Numbered from the stretch's first letter, positions 34,297 through 42,863 are shown. The stretch: 64,000 nucleotides of DNA from Georgenia muralis (GCF_003814705.1 NZ_RKRA01000001.1:1736001-1800000); one strand, 5' to 3'. Notes: generated from the letters alone by a model not told the origin. Made by a program: numbers and translations.

Positions 34297-35673
34297 ATGG
34301 CCGGTCACGAGAGCCTGACCTTCCTCGGTGGTACGGGGACGGTCACCGGCTCGAAGTTCCTCCTCGAGGGCGGCGGCCACCGTCTCCTCCTCGACTGCGG
34401 GCTGTACCAGGGCGAGCGGCAGTGGCGCCGGAAGAACTGGGAGCCCTTCCCCGTCCCGCCGGACACGATCGACGACGTCGTGATCACCCACTGCCACCTC
34501 GACCACTGCGGGTACCTGCCCGCCCTCGTGCGGGAGGGCTTCGACGGGCCGGTGTGGATGACCGAGGGCAGCCGCGAGCTCATCGAGATCGTCCTGCGGG
34601 ACGCCGCCCACCTCCAGGAGCGCGACGCCCAGGACGCCCGCAGCGACGGCTGGTCACGGCACGACCCGCCCCTGCCGCTGTACACGGTGGCCGACGCCGA
34701 GCGGTCCTTCGCGCTCTTCCGCGGGCGGCCGTTCGACACCGACACCGAGATCCGACCCGGGACGACGGTGCGTTTCACCCGCGCCGGCCACGTCCTCGGC
34801 GCGGCGAGCGTGTCGGTGGCGACCGGAGCCGCGCGGGTGCTGTTCTCCGGCGACCTCGGCCGACCCACCCACCCGGTCCTGCGCCCGCGGGGGACGCCCC
34901 CCGGCGCCCGGACCGTGGTCGTGGAGTCCACCTACGGCGACCGCGTCCACCCGGCCGGGACCGGCCACGCTGTCCTCGCCGACGCCATCCGCCGCACGGT
35001 CGGCCGCGGCGGGACGGTGCTCATCCCTGCCTTCGCCGTGGACCGTACCGAACTCGTTCTCCACGCCCTGTCGGACCTCACCCGCCGCGGCCTCATCCCG
35101 GGGGTGCCGGTCTTCGTCGACAGCCCCATGGCCCTGGCCGCCCTCGACGTCTACCGCCGCGCGGCGGCACGCGGGGAGATGCGCGAGGACGTCGGGCCGG
35201 ACCTCGTGGACCTGCCGGCGCTGCACACCGCGGCGACGCCGGAGGAGTCCATGGCCCTGGACTCGGCCGTCATGCCGTGCATCATCGTCTCCGCGTCGGG
35301 TATGGCCTCCGGCGGGCGGGTGGTCCACCACCTGCGCCACCTGCTGCCCGACCGGCGTAGCTGCGTGGTGCTCACCGGCTACCAGGCCGTCGGGACCCGG
35401 GGGCGGGCGCTCCTCGACGGCGCGCACGAGCTGAAGATGCACGGCCGCTACGTCCCGGTCCGCGCCGAGGTGGTGCTCGACGAGGAGTTCTCCGTCCACG
35501 CCGACGCCGGCGAGCTCGTCGCGTGGCTCCGGGCCCTGCCCGAGGAGCCGGAGACGGTCTATGTCGTCCACGGCGAGACCGCAGCCTCCCGGGCGCTGGC
35601 CGGCCGGATCCGCGAGGAGCTGGACTGGACGGTGGCCGTGCCCCGGCCGGGGGAGCGGGTCCGGCTCGACTGA
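34297..35673 (+). CDS. MBL-fold beta-CASP metallo-hydrolase (CPSF/Int11-like)
   Basis: A 458-residue protein with a metallo-beta-lactamase domain: THCHLDHCGYLP (about residues 64-75) as the zinc motif, then FSGDLGRPTHPVLR. It is followed by a beta-CASP region (VVVESTYGDR, LIPAFAVDRT, FVDSPMA, SASGMASGGRVVHHL) and the closing FSVHADAGELVAWL. This is the archaeal/bacterial CPSF-like group of ribonucleases. Substrates may be RNA; other esterase roles exist. Start at ATG 34297; an ATG at 34255 would add 14 residues. It follows the DUF2252 gene by 145 bp. Confidence 0.88.
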   Translation: MAGHESLTFLGGTGTVTGSKFLLEGGGHRLLLDCGLYQGERQWRRKNWEPFPVPPDTIDDVVITHCHLDHCGYLPALVREGFDGPVWMTEGSRELIEIVLRDAAHLQERDAQDARSDGWSRHDPPLPLYTVADAERSFALFRGRPFDTDTEIRPGTTVRFTRAGHVLGAASVSVATGAARVLFSGDLGRPTHPVLRPRGTPPGARTVVVESTYGDRVHPAGTGHAVLADAIRRTVGRGGTVLIPAFAVDRTELVLHALSDLTRRGLIPGVPVFVDSPMALAALDVYRRAAARGEMREDVGPDLVDLPALHTAATPEESMALDSAVMPCIIVSASGMASGGRVVHHLRHLLPDRRSCVVLTGYQAVGTRGRALLDGAHELKMHGRYVPVRAEVVLDEEFSVHADAGELVAWLRALPEEPETVYVVHGETAASRALAGRIREELDWTVAVPRPGERVRLD

Positions 35674-35680
35674 CGGGGGC

Positions 35681-36511
35681 TCAGGCCCCGCCGCGGGCAG
35701 ACCGGGCGGCGAGCAGGCCCTCGACCAGCTCGGCGACCGCCTCGTCGGCGTGGTGACCGATCTCGAGGTGGGCGAGCTCCTTGACGGTGGCCAGGGCGTT
35801 GCCCATCGCCACGGGGAAGCCGATCCGGGTGAGCCAGACCAGGTCGTTCTCCCCGTCGCCCACCCCCGCGGTCCGGGCGGGGGAGACCCCCAGCCGCTCG
35901 AGGACCGCCGAGAGGGCGGCCCACTTGTCGGCGCCCTCGGCACCCATCTCGAACGCCGTCGGCATCGACCGGACCATCCGCGGGAACGCCGCCCGCAGCT
36001 CCGCGTCCACCGCGTCGAGGCTCGCCGGCTCGCCGAAGACCACGGCCTTCGTCGTCCGGTCGTAGGGCAGCTCGGCGGCCGGCACGGCGAGCGTCGTCGC
36101 CTCGGGGTTCGCGGCGACGAGGAGGTCGTGCACCACGCTGCCCTGCTCGACGACCATCGCGTCGGCGGTGAACAGGCTCGGCTCGAGGGGCCGGCCCGCG
36201 CAGAAGTCGACGACGGCCCGGGTCTCGGCCGGGTCCATCGTGGCCGTCCACAGCGGGCGGCGGTCGCGGCTGTCGAGGGCGACGGCACCGCCGGCGGCGA
36301 CGACGTAGCCGTCGATCCCGGCGTCGGCGAGGATCGCGAGCGCGGCGTCGGCGATCCGGCCGGTGATGATGACCGGCTCGACACCGGCGGCCCGGACGGC
36401 GGCGAGCGCGCGCAGCGTGCGCGGGCTCACCCGGTGGTCGGCACCGGCGAGGGTGCCGTCGACGTCGAACGCGATCGCGTCGACGTCCACCAGGTGCTCG
36501 GGCAGGTCCAT
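35681..36511 (-). CDS. HAD-superfamily hydrolase, Cof subfamily IIB
   Basis: A 276-residue HAD phosphatase. The nucleophile motif I is AFDVDGTLAGADH with both Asp residues, motif II VIITGR, motif III K in ADKWAAL and motif IV GVGDGENDLVWL. The cap domain (about residues 90-185) is of the C2B type, usual for Cof proteins that hydrolyse sugar phosphates, flavin precursors or PLP. Convergent with the beta-CASP gene by 7 bp and divergent from the dehydrogenase gene. The real substrate is unknown. Confidence 0.9.
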   Translation of the reverse strand: MDLPEHLVDVDAIAFDVDGTLAGADHRVSPRTLRALAAVRAAGVEPVIITGRIADAALAILADAGIDGYVVAAGGAVALDSRDRRPLWTATMDPAETRAVVDFCAGRPLEPSLFTADAMVVEQGSVVHDLLVAANPEATTLAVPAAELPYDRTTKAVVFGEPASLDAVDAELRAAFPRMVRSMPTAFEMGAEGADKWAALSAVLERLGVSPARTAGVGDGENDLVWLTRIGFPVAMGNALATVKELAHLEIGHHADEAVAELVEGLLAARSARGGA

Positions 36512-36610
36512 GGTTCAGCTCCTCCGGGTCCGGCACCTCACCGTAGTGCGTGGTCCCCGCGGCGCGGCGCCGGGGTGCGCCGGCGCCGGCCCCGGGCAGA
36601 ATCAGGTCGC

Positions 36611-37570
36611 ATGTGGACCGCGTACTGGACGACCGGGCCCGGCGCCGGGGAGCTGCGCACCGAGCCCGCCCGCGAGCCCGGGCCCGGCGAGGTGCTCGTG
36701 CGCGCCCTGCGCTCCGGCGTCTCGCGCGGGACCGAGCTGCTGGTCCACCGCGGGGACGTCCCGCCCGCCGTGGCCGGGCTCATGCGCTCGCCGTTCCAGG
36801 TCGGGGACCTGCCCGGACCCGTGAAGTACGGCTACCTCTCGGTGGGGGTCGTCGAGGCCGGCCCGGCCGAGCTCGTCGGCCGACGGGTCTTCTGCCTGCA
36901 CCCGCACCAGGACCGGTACGTCGTCCCGGCGGCTGCCGTCACGGTGGTGCCCGACGACGTCCCCGACGACCGGGCGGTCCTCGCCGGGACCGTCGAGACC
37001 GCCGTCAACGCCCTGTGGGACGCCGGGCCGCGGCTCGGCGACCGGGTGGCCGTGGTGGGGGCGGGCATGGTGGGCTCCGCCGTCGCCGCGCTCCTGCGCC
37101 GGTTCCCCCTCGAGCGGCTGCAGCTCGTGGACGTGGACCCTTCCCGGGCCGGTCTCGCGGCGGCCCTCGGCGTCGAGCTCGTCGCGCCCGAGACCGCCGC
37201 CGGCGACTGCGACGTCGTCGTGCACGCCTCGGCCAGCGAGGCCGGACTGGCTCGCGGGCTCGAGCTGCTGGGCGACGAGGGCGAGCTGATCGAGATGTCC
37301 TGGTTCGGCACGGCGTCGCCGCGGGTGCCCCTCGGTGCGGACTTCCACGCCCGCCGCCTCACCGTCCGGGCCAGCCAGGTGGGTGCGGTCGCTGCCGCCC
37401 GACGCGCCCGCCGGACCACCGCGGACCGGCTCGCGCTGGCGCTGCGGCTCCTCGCCGACCCGGTGTTCGACGCGCTCCTCACGGGCCGGTCCCCGTTCGC
37501 GGACCTGCCGTCGGCGATGGGCCGGCTCGCCGAGGACCGTTCCGCGCTGTGCCATGTCGTCGAGTACTGA
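36611..37570 (+). CDS. Medium-chain dehydrogenase/reductase, zinc-less type
   Basis: A 319-residue MDR protein. The GroES-like N-terminal domain has VSRGTELLVHRG where catalytic-zinc ADHs have CGxCGTD, so the catalytic zinc ligand is lost; this motif recurs in the BchC-like / ring-dehydrogenase branch. The Rossmann motif VAVVGAGMVGSAVAALLR is near residue 143, preceded by AGTVETAVNALWDAG. It is the first gene of a tight set: 13 bp to the pterin-synthase-like gene and then an overlap to the glycosyltransferase. It probably performs an NAD(P)-linked redox step in their shared pathway, an inference from context. Confidence 0.85.
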   Translation: MWTAYWTTGPGAGELRTEPAREPGPGEVLVRALRSGVSRGTELLVHRGDVPPAVAGLMRSPFQVGDLPGPVKYGYLSVGVVEAGPAELVGRRVFCLHPHQDRYVVPAAAVTVVPDDVPDDRAVLAGTVETAVNALWDAGPRLGDRVAVVGAGMVGSAVAALLRRFPLERLQLVDVDPSRAGLAAALGVELVAPETAAGDCDVVVHASASEAGLARGLELLGDEGELIEMSWFGTASPRVPLGADFHARRLTVRASQVGAVAAARRARRTTADRLALALRLLADPVFDALLTGRSPFADLPSAMGRLAEDRSALCHVVEY

Positions 37571-37583
37571 GCGAAGGAGAACG

Positions 37584-37964
37584 ATGTACCGCCTGACCGT
37601 CCGGGACCACATGATGGTCGCCCACTCCCTGCCCCACCCCGCGTTCGGACCAGCGCAGCAGCTGCACGGCGCCACGTTCGTCGTCGAGCTGACGATCACC
37701 CGGCGGGACCTCGACGACGCCGGCATCGTCATCGACATCGGTGAGGCGACGACCTTGCTGCGCGAGGCGCTCGCGGACCTCGACTACACCAACCTCGACG
37801 ACCACCCCGACCTCGCCGGCACCCTGACCACCACCGAGACCCTCGCCCGTGTCGTCGCCGAGCGGGTGGCGGCGCGGTTGGCGCCGGGGGTCTACGCCGG
37901 CCTGGACGTCGTGCTGCGCGAGCACCCGGACGCGTGGGCGGGGTACGCCATGGACCTGGGGTGA
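37584..37964 (+). CDS. Divergent 6-pyruvoyl-tetrahydropterin synthase / QueD-like protein
   Basis: A 126-residue protein of the PTPS/QueD fold: HMMVAHSLPHPAFGPAQQLH at the start, VVDIGEATTLL-like core and TTTETLARVVAERV with the conserved Glu. The normal zinc triad is His, His-x-His. Here His14 and His28 remain but the third position is Ala30 (HGAT, not HGHN), and the catalytic Cys four residues before is Ala. A strict QueD reaction is therefore doubtful, and similar HGAT variants seem common in related actinobacterial loci. ATG with GAAGGAG. Co-transcribed with the dehydrogenase and glycosyltransferase. Confidence 0.85.
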   Translation: MYRLTVRDHMMVAHSLPHPAFGPAQQLHGATFVVELTITRRDLDDAGIVIDIGEATTLLREALADLDYTNLDDHPDLAGTLTTTETLARVVAERVAARLAPGVYAGLDVVLREHPDAWAGYAMDLG

Positions 37965-39172
37965 ACCGAGCGGGCCTCGCCCTCGTCACGTGGGACCGTG
38001 AGGCCCCCAGCGGCGGGAACACCTACAACGACGAGCTCGTCCGGGCGCTGAGGCTGCTCGGCGTGGAGGTCGGGGTGCACCGGCTCCCCGGGACGTGGCC
38101 GGTCGCGGACCCGCTGGACCGGGCGGCGCTGGCCGAGGTCCTCCTCGCGCAGCCGCTGAGCCTGGTCGACGGGATCGTGGCCTGCGGAGCCCCGGACGCC
38201 GTCGCGACCGCCGTCGGGGCGGGCCGGCGGGTCGCCGTCCTCGTCCACATGCCGCTCGCGGAGGAGCGCGGCCTCACCGACGACAAGCGGGCCGAGCGCT
38301 CCGCGCTCGAGGCACGGTCGCTCGGCCTCGCCTCGGTGGTCGTGGCGACCTCCCGCACGGCGGCGGAGGACCTCCGGACCCGGCACGGTCTCACGTCGGT
38401 CGCCGTGGCCAGGCCCGGCGCCGTCGTGCCGGGCGCGGATGCGGGGCGACCGGGCGCGGATGCGGGGCGGCCGGGCGGCCGGGTGCCGCACCTCCTCATG
38501 CTCGGGGCCCTCACGCCCACGAAGGACCCCCTCGGTCTGGTCCGCGCCCTGGGCCTGCTTCGCGACCTCACCTGGACCGCCACCGTCGCCGGCCCGGGCG
38601 ACGCGGAGCCCGGCTACGCCGCCCAGGTGGCACGATCGGTGGCCGATGAGGGGCTCACCGGACGGGTGCGGCTGCCCGGTCCCCTCATCGGGAGGGCCCT
38701 GGACGAGGAGTGGCGTGCCACCGACCTGCTCGTCCTGCCCTCCCGGACGGAGACCTTCGGTCTCGTCGTCGTCGAGGCGCTCGCGCGCGGGATCCCGGCG
38801 GTCGTCGGGGCGGGCACGGGCGCCGAGGAGGCGCTCGGGCTCGGGCGGGGCAGTGGTGAGGCCGGGCGGTCGGCCGGGGCGCGACGGGATGACGGTGTAC
38901 CCGGTGCTCACCCAGGGAGCGGCGGGCTTCCCGGGAGCGGCGGGCTTCCCGGCGCTCACCCCGGGAGCGGCGGTTACCCCGGTGCCGCGGTCCAGCCGGG
39001 CGACCCCGTGCGGCTGGCGGAGGTCCTCCGGAGCTGGCTCGTCGACCCCGGTGTTCGCGCACGGTGGCGCCGAGCGGCGCTCGAGACCGCACCGCACCTG
39101 CCCACCTGGGAGGACACGGCGCGAGCAGTGGCGGCCGCGCTCGGGCTGTCCGGCATCCCGCCTCGGTCCTAG
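37961..39172 (+). CDS. Glycosyltransferase, GT4-like
   Basis: A 403-residue GT-B glycosyltransferase. The nucleotide-sugar-binding C-terminal half has the ETFGLVVVEALARGIPAV block (E-x7-E type motif), preceded by RATDLLVLPS, and an acceptor half starting TWDREAPSGGNTYNDELVRA. Two low-complexity insertions are present: GADAGRPGADAGRPGG near residue 160 and a HPGSGG/LPGSGG repeat near residues 312-350 inside the C-terminal half, likely a surface loop. GTG start overlapping the pterin-synthase-like gene by 4 bp. It likely transfers a sugar in the same pathway; neither donor nor acceptor is known. Confidence 0.87.
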   Translation: MNRAGLALVTWDREAPSGGNTYNDELVRALRLLGVEVGVHRLPGTWPVADPLDRAALAEVLLAQPLSLVDGIVACGAPDAVATAVGAGRRVAVLVHMPLAEERGLTDDKRAERSALEARSLGLASVVVATSRTAAEDLRTRHGLTSVAVARPGAVVPGADAGRPGADAGRPGGRVPHLLMLGALTPTKDPLGLVRALGLLRDLTWTATVAGPGDAEPGYAAQVARSVADEGLTGRVRLPGPLIGRALDEEWRATDLLVLPSRTETFGLVVVEALARGIPAVVGAGTGAEEALGLGRGSGEAGRSAGARRDDGVPGAHPGSGGLPGSGGLPGAHPGSGGYPGAAVQPGDPVRLAEVLRSWLVDPGVRARWRRAALETAPHLPTWEDTARAVAAALGLSGIPPRS

Positions 39173-39216
39173 ATCCGAGCGGTGGAGGCGTTCTCGGCTG
39201 TCCGGTGCCGATGAGG

Positions 39217-39249
39217 TCGTAGGTTCCGGGTGAAATCGTAGGTTCCGGG
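39217..39249. repeat. 14-bp direct repeat in the convergent gap
   Basis: TCGTAGGTTCCGGG occurs exactly at 39217-39230 and 39236-39249 (period 19), between the convergent glycosyltransferase and RibA-RibD_C genes. No hairpin typical of a terminator surrounds it. Confidence 0.75.
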
Positions 39250-39357
39250 GCGAGTCAGGACGAGACGGTGTGCTGACTGAACCCGCCCGCTGCTGAGTCG
39301 GCGCCGCGCTGCTGACCCGGCGTCGCGACTCGGCGCCCGGCGCCGGGGCACCGCCGG

Positions 39358-40725
39358 TCAGGCTCCGCCCACCCGCGCCGCGGCGAGGTCGAACTCGGTG
39401 CACACGTCGGTGCCCAGGACGAACCGGCGGGTGGGGGCGGCCAGGGCGCCGGCCAGCCGGTCGGAGCCGGCGAAGCGGATACCGGGGACGCCGTCGCCGA
39501 TGAGGATCGGTGCGATGGTGAGCGAGAACCGGTCGAGCAGCCCGGCGGCGAGGAACGCCGAGACAGTCCGTCCGCCGCCCTCGACGAGCACCCGGCCGAG
39601 CCCGCGCGAGCGCAGGAGGTCGAGCACCGCGGCGGGGTCGAAGCGTCGGTCGGCCACCGGGAGGCGCAGCACCTCGGCGCGCGTCACAGGTACCTCCGCC
39701 GACTCGCCGACCAGCCAGAGCGTGGGAGCCAGCCCGTCGGTGAGGACGCGCGAGCCGGCCGGCACCCGTCCGGTGGGGTCCAGGACCACGCGGACGGGGT
39801 GGGGCCCCTCGACCGCTCGCACGGTGAGGCGGGGATCGTCGGCGATCACCGTCGCGCCGCCCACCACGACGGCGTCGACGAGAGCACGCAGCCGGTGCAG
39901 GTGCTCGTGGTCCTCCTCACCGGTGATGTCCTCGGCGTCGCCCGACCGGGCCGCGATGAACCCGTCCGCGCTCTGGCCGAGCTGGGCGATCGTCGCCACC
40001 GGGCCGAGGGCCACGAGCGGCCCGTACCGCTCGAGCAGGTCCGCGTCCTCGGCGCTGGGGGCCGCGGCCGGCACACGGCCGGCCACGAGCTCGCCCCACA
40101 CACCCGGCAGGGCGTCGTCGTGGCCCATCCGCATGCGCTTGGTGGTGAGGTAGAAGGCGTTCTCCGGCCGGTCGGGCACCGGCAGCCGACGCCGCGCGAC
40201 CACCTCGATGCCGTGCTCCGCGAGCTTGGCGGACTTGTCGGGGTTGGACGACATCAGCCGGATGCGCCGGGCGCCGAGGTCGTGGAGGATCTCCGCGGCC
40301 TCGTCGTACGCGCGGGCGTCGGCGGGGTAGCCGAGGGCGAGGTTGGCGTCGACGGTGTCGACGCCGGCGTCCTGAAGCGCGTAGGCCTCGAGCTTGGCCA
40401 GGAGGCCGATGCCCCGGCCCTCGTGGCCGCGCACGTAGACCAGGACCCCGCGCCCCTCGAGCGCGATCTCGCGCAGGGCGGCGGAGAGCTGCTCGCCGCA
40501 GTCGCAGCGGAACGAGCCGAGAGCGTCGCCGGTGAGGCACTCGGAGTGCACCCGGACGAGCGGCGCGAGGTCCTCCTCGGCCGCGACGTCGCCCATGACG
40601 AGCGCCACGTGACCCAGGCCCTCGGCGCCGTCGTAGCCGTGCATCTCGAAGACGCCGTGCTCGGTGGGGAGGGTGGTGGAGACGACGCGCCGCACGCCGT
40701 CGCGCGGGAGGGGGACGGCAGACAT
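39358..40725 (-). CDS. GTP cyclohydrolase II (RibA) fused to RibD C-terminal reductase
   Basis: A 455-residue fusion. Residues about 10-205 are GTP cyclohydrolase II with the zinc cysteines in SECLTGDALGSFRCDCGEQL and the active-site block GHEGRGIGLLAKLEAYALQD. Residues about 240-455 are a RibD-C/dihydrofolate-reductase-like domain (GQSADGFIAARSGD, DAVVVGGATVIADDPRLTVR, LVEGGGRTVSAFL). Together they could cleave GTP and reduce the ribosyl side chain. There is no DHBP synthase domain and no riboflavin genes nearby, so it need not serve riboflavin. It converges with the glycosyltransferase gene across 185 bp, and its partners are probably that set. ATG start. Confidence 0.88.
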   Translation of the reverse strand: MSAVPLPRDGVRRVVSTTLPTEHGVFEMHGYDGAEGLGHVALVMGDVAAEEDLAPLVRVHSECLTGDALGSFRCDCGEQLSAALREIALEGRGVLVYVRGHEGRGIGLLAKLEAYALQDAGVDTVDANLALGYPADARAYDEAAEILHDLGARRIRLMSSNPDKSAKLAEHGIEVVARRRLPVPDRPENAFYLTTKRMRMGHDDALPGVWGELVAGRVPAAAPSAEDADLLERYGPLVALGPVATIAQLGQSADGFIAARSGDAEDITGEEDHEHLHRLRALVDAVVVGGATVIADDPRLTVRAVEGPHPVRVVLDPTGRVPAGSRVLTDGLAPTLWLVGESAEVPVTRAEVLRLPVADRRFDPAAVLDLLRSRGLGRVLVEGGGRTVSAFLAAGLLDRFSLTIAPILIGDGVPGIRFAGSDRLAGALAAPTRRFVLGTDVCTEFDLAAARVGGA

Positions 40726-40828
40726 GGGCTCACGATGGCACAGGGTGGGCGCGGCGGCACGACGGCGACCGCCCCGGGCTGCGGGCCCGGCACGACCATC
40801 CCGCCAGGTCACCGCGGCGTCGTCGGCC

Positions 40829-40857
40829 GTTCACCCTGTGTCGTCCGGGTGGTCATG
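40829..40857 (+). promoter_or_regulatory. Possible PhoP box upstream of the choice-of-anchor I gene
   Basis: GTTCACC at 40829-40835 matches a Streptomyces PHO-box unit perfectly; GTCGTCC follows at the 11-bp phase with only partial agreement. It lies about 70 bp upstream of the start codon. A single good unit is weak evidence. Confidence 0.25.
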
Positions 40858-40905
40858 GCGGCTCCCTAGCGTGGGGGCGCCCGGCCCGCTCACCGAAGGA
40901 GTCCC

Positions 40906-42729
40906 GTGTCCGTCCCCACCCACCGTCGCACCGCCCGGCTCCTGCCGCCCGGTGCCCTCGCCCTGCCGCTCGTCGCCCTGCCGCTCGTCGCCCTGCCCCT
41001 CCTGGCGGCCCCGCCGTTCGCCGGCCCGGCCGGCGCCACGGTCGTGCCCGAGCCGGTCGTCCACTCCGCCGACGGCGCCGCTCTCGAGCTCACCCCGCTG
41101 GGTTCCTACGACAGCGGCGTGTTCGACGCCTCGGCCGCCGAGATCGTCGCCCACCACGCCGGCACCGACCGGCTCTTCGTCGTCAACGCGCAGCAGGGCG
41201 CGATCGACGTCCTGGACGCCTCCGACGTCTCGGCGCCCACGCTCGTCGCGGTCCTGGACACCGCTGTCGAGCCCGGCGCCGTGGCCAACTCCGTGGCCGT
41301 GCGCCCGGACGGCCTGGGCGTCGTCGCCGTCGAGGCCGCCGACAAGGTCTCCGCCGGCCGGCTCGTGTTCTTCGACGCCCGGAGCCTGGAGGTCCTCGGC
41401 TCGGTGACGGTCGGCGCCCAGCCCGACATGGTCGCCGTCACCCCTGACGGCCGCCGCGCCGTCGTGGCCAACGAGGGCGAGCCCGCGGCGGACTACTCCG
41501 TCGACCCCGAGGGCAGCATCTCCGTGGTCGACCTGCCCCGCGCGGTCGCCGCCCCCGACCAGGACGCCGTGGCCCAGGCGGGCCTTCGCGACGTCGAGCT
41601 GCCCGACGGCGTGCGCGTCTTCGGCCCCGAGGTCCCGCCCGAGGGGGCGGCGGGCTACCTCGCGGCGCAGAACCTCGAGCCGGAGTACGTCACCGTCGAC
41701 GCCCGCTCGCGCACCGCGTACGTCACCCTCCAGGAGAACAACGCCCTCGCCGTGGTGGACCTCGCCTCCGCCACGGTCACCGAGGTCCGTGCGTTCGGCA
41801 CCAAGGACCACTCCCTCGCCGGGAACGGCCTGGACGTCTCCGACCGGGACGACGCGGTCGACATCGCTCCCCGGCCGGTCCAGGGCCTGTACATGCCCGA
41901 CGCGGTCGCCGCCTTCACCACGCGCGGCGGGGAGTACCTCGTCACCGCCAACGAGGGTGACGCCCGCGAGTGGGACGAGGGCGAGGTGACCTGGGTCGAC
42001 TCACAGCGGGCGGGTGACCTGGGCGAGGACGGCACCCCGGCGCTGTGCGCGGCCACCGAGGCCGACCTCGCCGCGTCCGGTGACCTCGCCGCGCTCGGCC
42101 GTCTCGAGGTGTCCGTCTCCTCCGGCCTCTCCGCCGACGGGAGCTGCGTCGAGGAGCTGCACTCCTTCGGCGCACGGTCCTTCTCCGTGTGGAGCACCGA
42201 CGGCGACCTCGTCTTCGACTCCGGTGACGACCTGGAGCAGATCACCGCCGAGGCCCTGGCCGGCGTCACGGCCGACGGCGGCTCGGGCTTCAACTCCAAC
42301 CACTCCGCCACCGAGACCGATTCACGCTCGGACGCCAAGGGCCCCGAGCCGGAGGCCGTGGCCGTGGGCGAGGTCCAGGGCCGCACCTACGCCTTCGTCG
42401 GGCTCGAGCGCGTCGGTGGCGTCATGGTCTACGACGTCACCGTCCCGGCGGAGTCCTTCTTCGTCACCTACGTCAACAACCGGACCTTCTCGGTCTCGGT
42501 CGAGGACGCCTACGAGCAGGACGACGCCGAGGGCGAACAGGCTCTCGCCGACGCCGGTGACCTCGGGCCCGAGGGCCTCGTCTTCGTCGCCGCCACCGAC
42601 TCCCCGACCGGCGGGCCGCTGCTCGTCACGGGGAACGAGGTCTCCGGGACCACGACGGTGTTCGCCGTGGGCGAGGTCGCCGGCGAGCGCACCGGCTGGG
42701 CCGAGGGGCGCCCCGGTACCGCTCGCTGA
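40906..42729 (+). CDS. Secreted choice-of-anchor I family protein
   Basis: A 607-residue exported protein. The N-terminal leader has an Arg-rich head and a hydrophobic LALPLVALPLVALPLLAA core, with likely cleavage near AGPAGA. The rest is a beta-propeller-like repeat region (WD/YVTN-like blades such as DRLFVVNAQQGAIDVLDASD and VAVTPDGRRAVVANEGE) that matches the choice-of-anchor I group (alkaline-phosphatase-related, often PhoX-adjacent). No C-terminal LPxTG or membrane anchor is seen, so it is probably released or lipid-independent. GTG start with GAAGGAG. It stands alone on the plus strand. The function of the group is not firmly known. Confidence 0.85.
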   Translation: MSVPTHRRTARLLPPGALALPLVALPLVALPLLAAPPFAGPAGATVVPEPVVHSADGAALELTPLGSYDSGVFDASAAEIVAHHAGTDRLFVVNAQQGAIDVLDASDVSAPTLVAVLDTAVEPGAVANSVAVRPDGLGVVAVEAADKVSAGRLVFFDARSLEVLGSVTVGAQPDMVAVTPDGRRAVVANEGEPAADYSVDPEGSISVVDLPRAVAAPDQDAVAQAGLRDVELPDGVRVFGPEVPPEGAAGYLAAQNLEPEYVTVDARSRTAYVTLQENNALAVVDLASATVTEVRAFGTKDHSLAGNGLDVSDRDDAVDIAPRPVQGLYMPDAVAAFTTRGGEYLVTANEGDAREWDEGEVTWVDSQRAGDLGEDGTPALCAATEADLAASGDLAALGRLEVSVSSGLSADGSCVEELHSFGARSFSVWSTDGDLVFDSGDDLEQITAEALAGVTADGGSGFNSNHSATETDSRSDAKGPEPEAVAVGEVQGRTYAFVGLERVGGVMVYDVTVPAESFFVTYVNNRTFSVSVEDAYEQDDAEGEQALADAGDLGPEGLVFVAATDSPTGGPLLVTGNEVSGTTTVFAVGEVAGERTGWAEGRPGTAR

Positions 42730-42773
42730 CCCTGTGGGCTCGCCGGGCGGCGGCGAGCCGCCGACGGGATGAC

Positions 42774-42813
42774 CGAGGGCCCCGGCGCACCGGTGGGTGC
42801 GCCGAGGCCCTCG
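42774..42813. terminator. Bidirectional hairpin between convergent genes
   Basis: Arms CGAGGGCCCCGGCGCA (42774-42789) and TGCGCCGAGGCCCTCG (42798-42813) pair with one mismatch around an 8-base loop. It lies 45 bp past the choice-of-anchor stop and 51 bp past the BASS-transporter stop from the other side, so it can end both transcripts. Confidence 0.7.
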
Positions 42814-42863
42814 CTCGCTGCCGGGCCCGCCGGATGCGTGGCGGCCACGCAACGGGACGGTGG

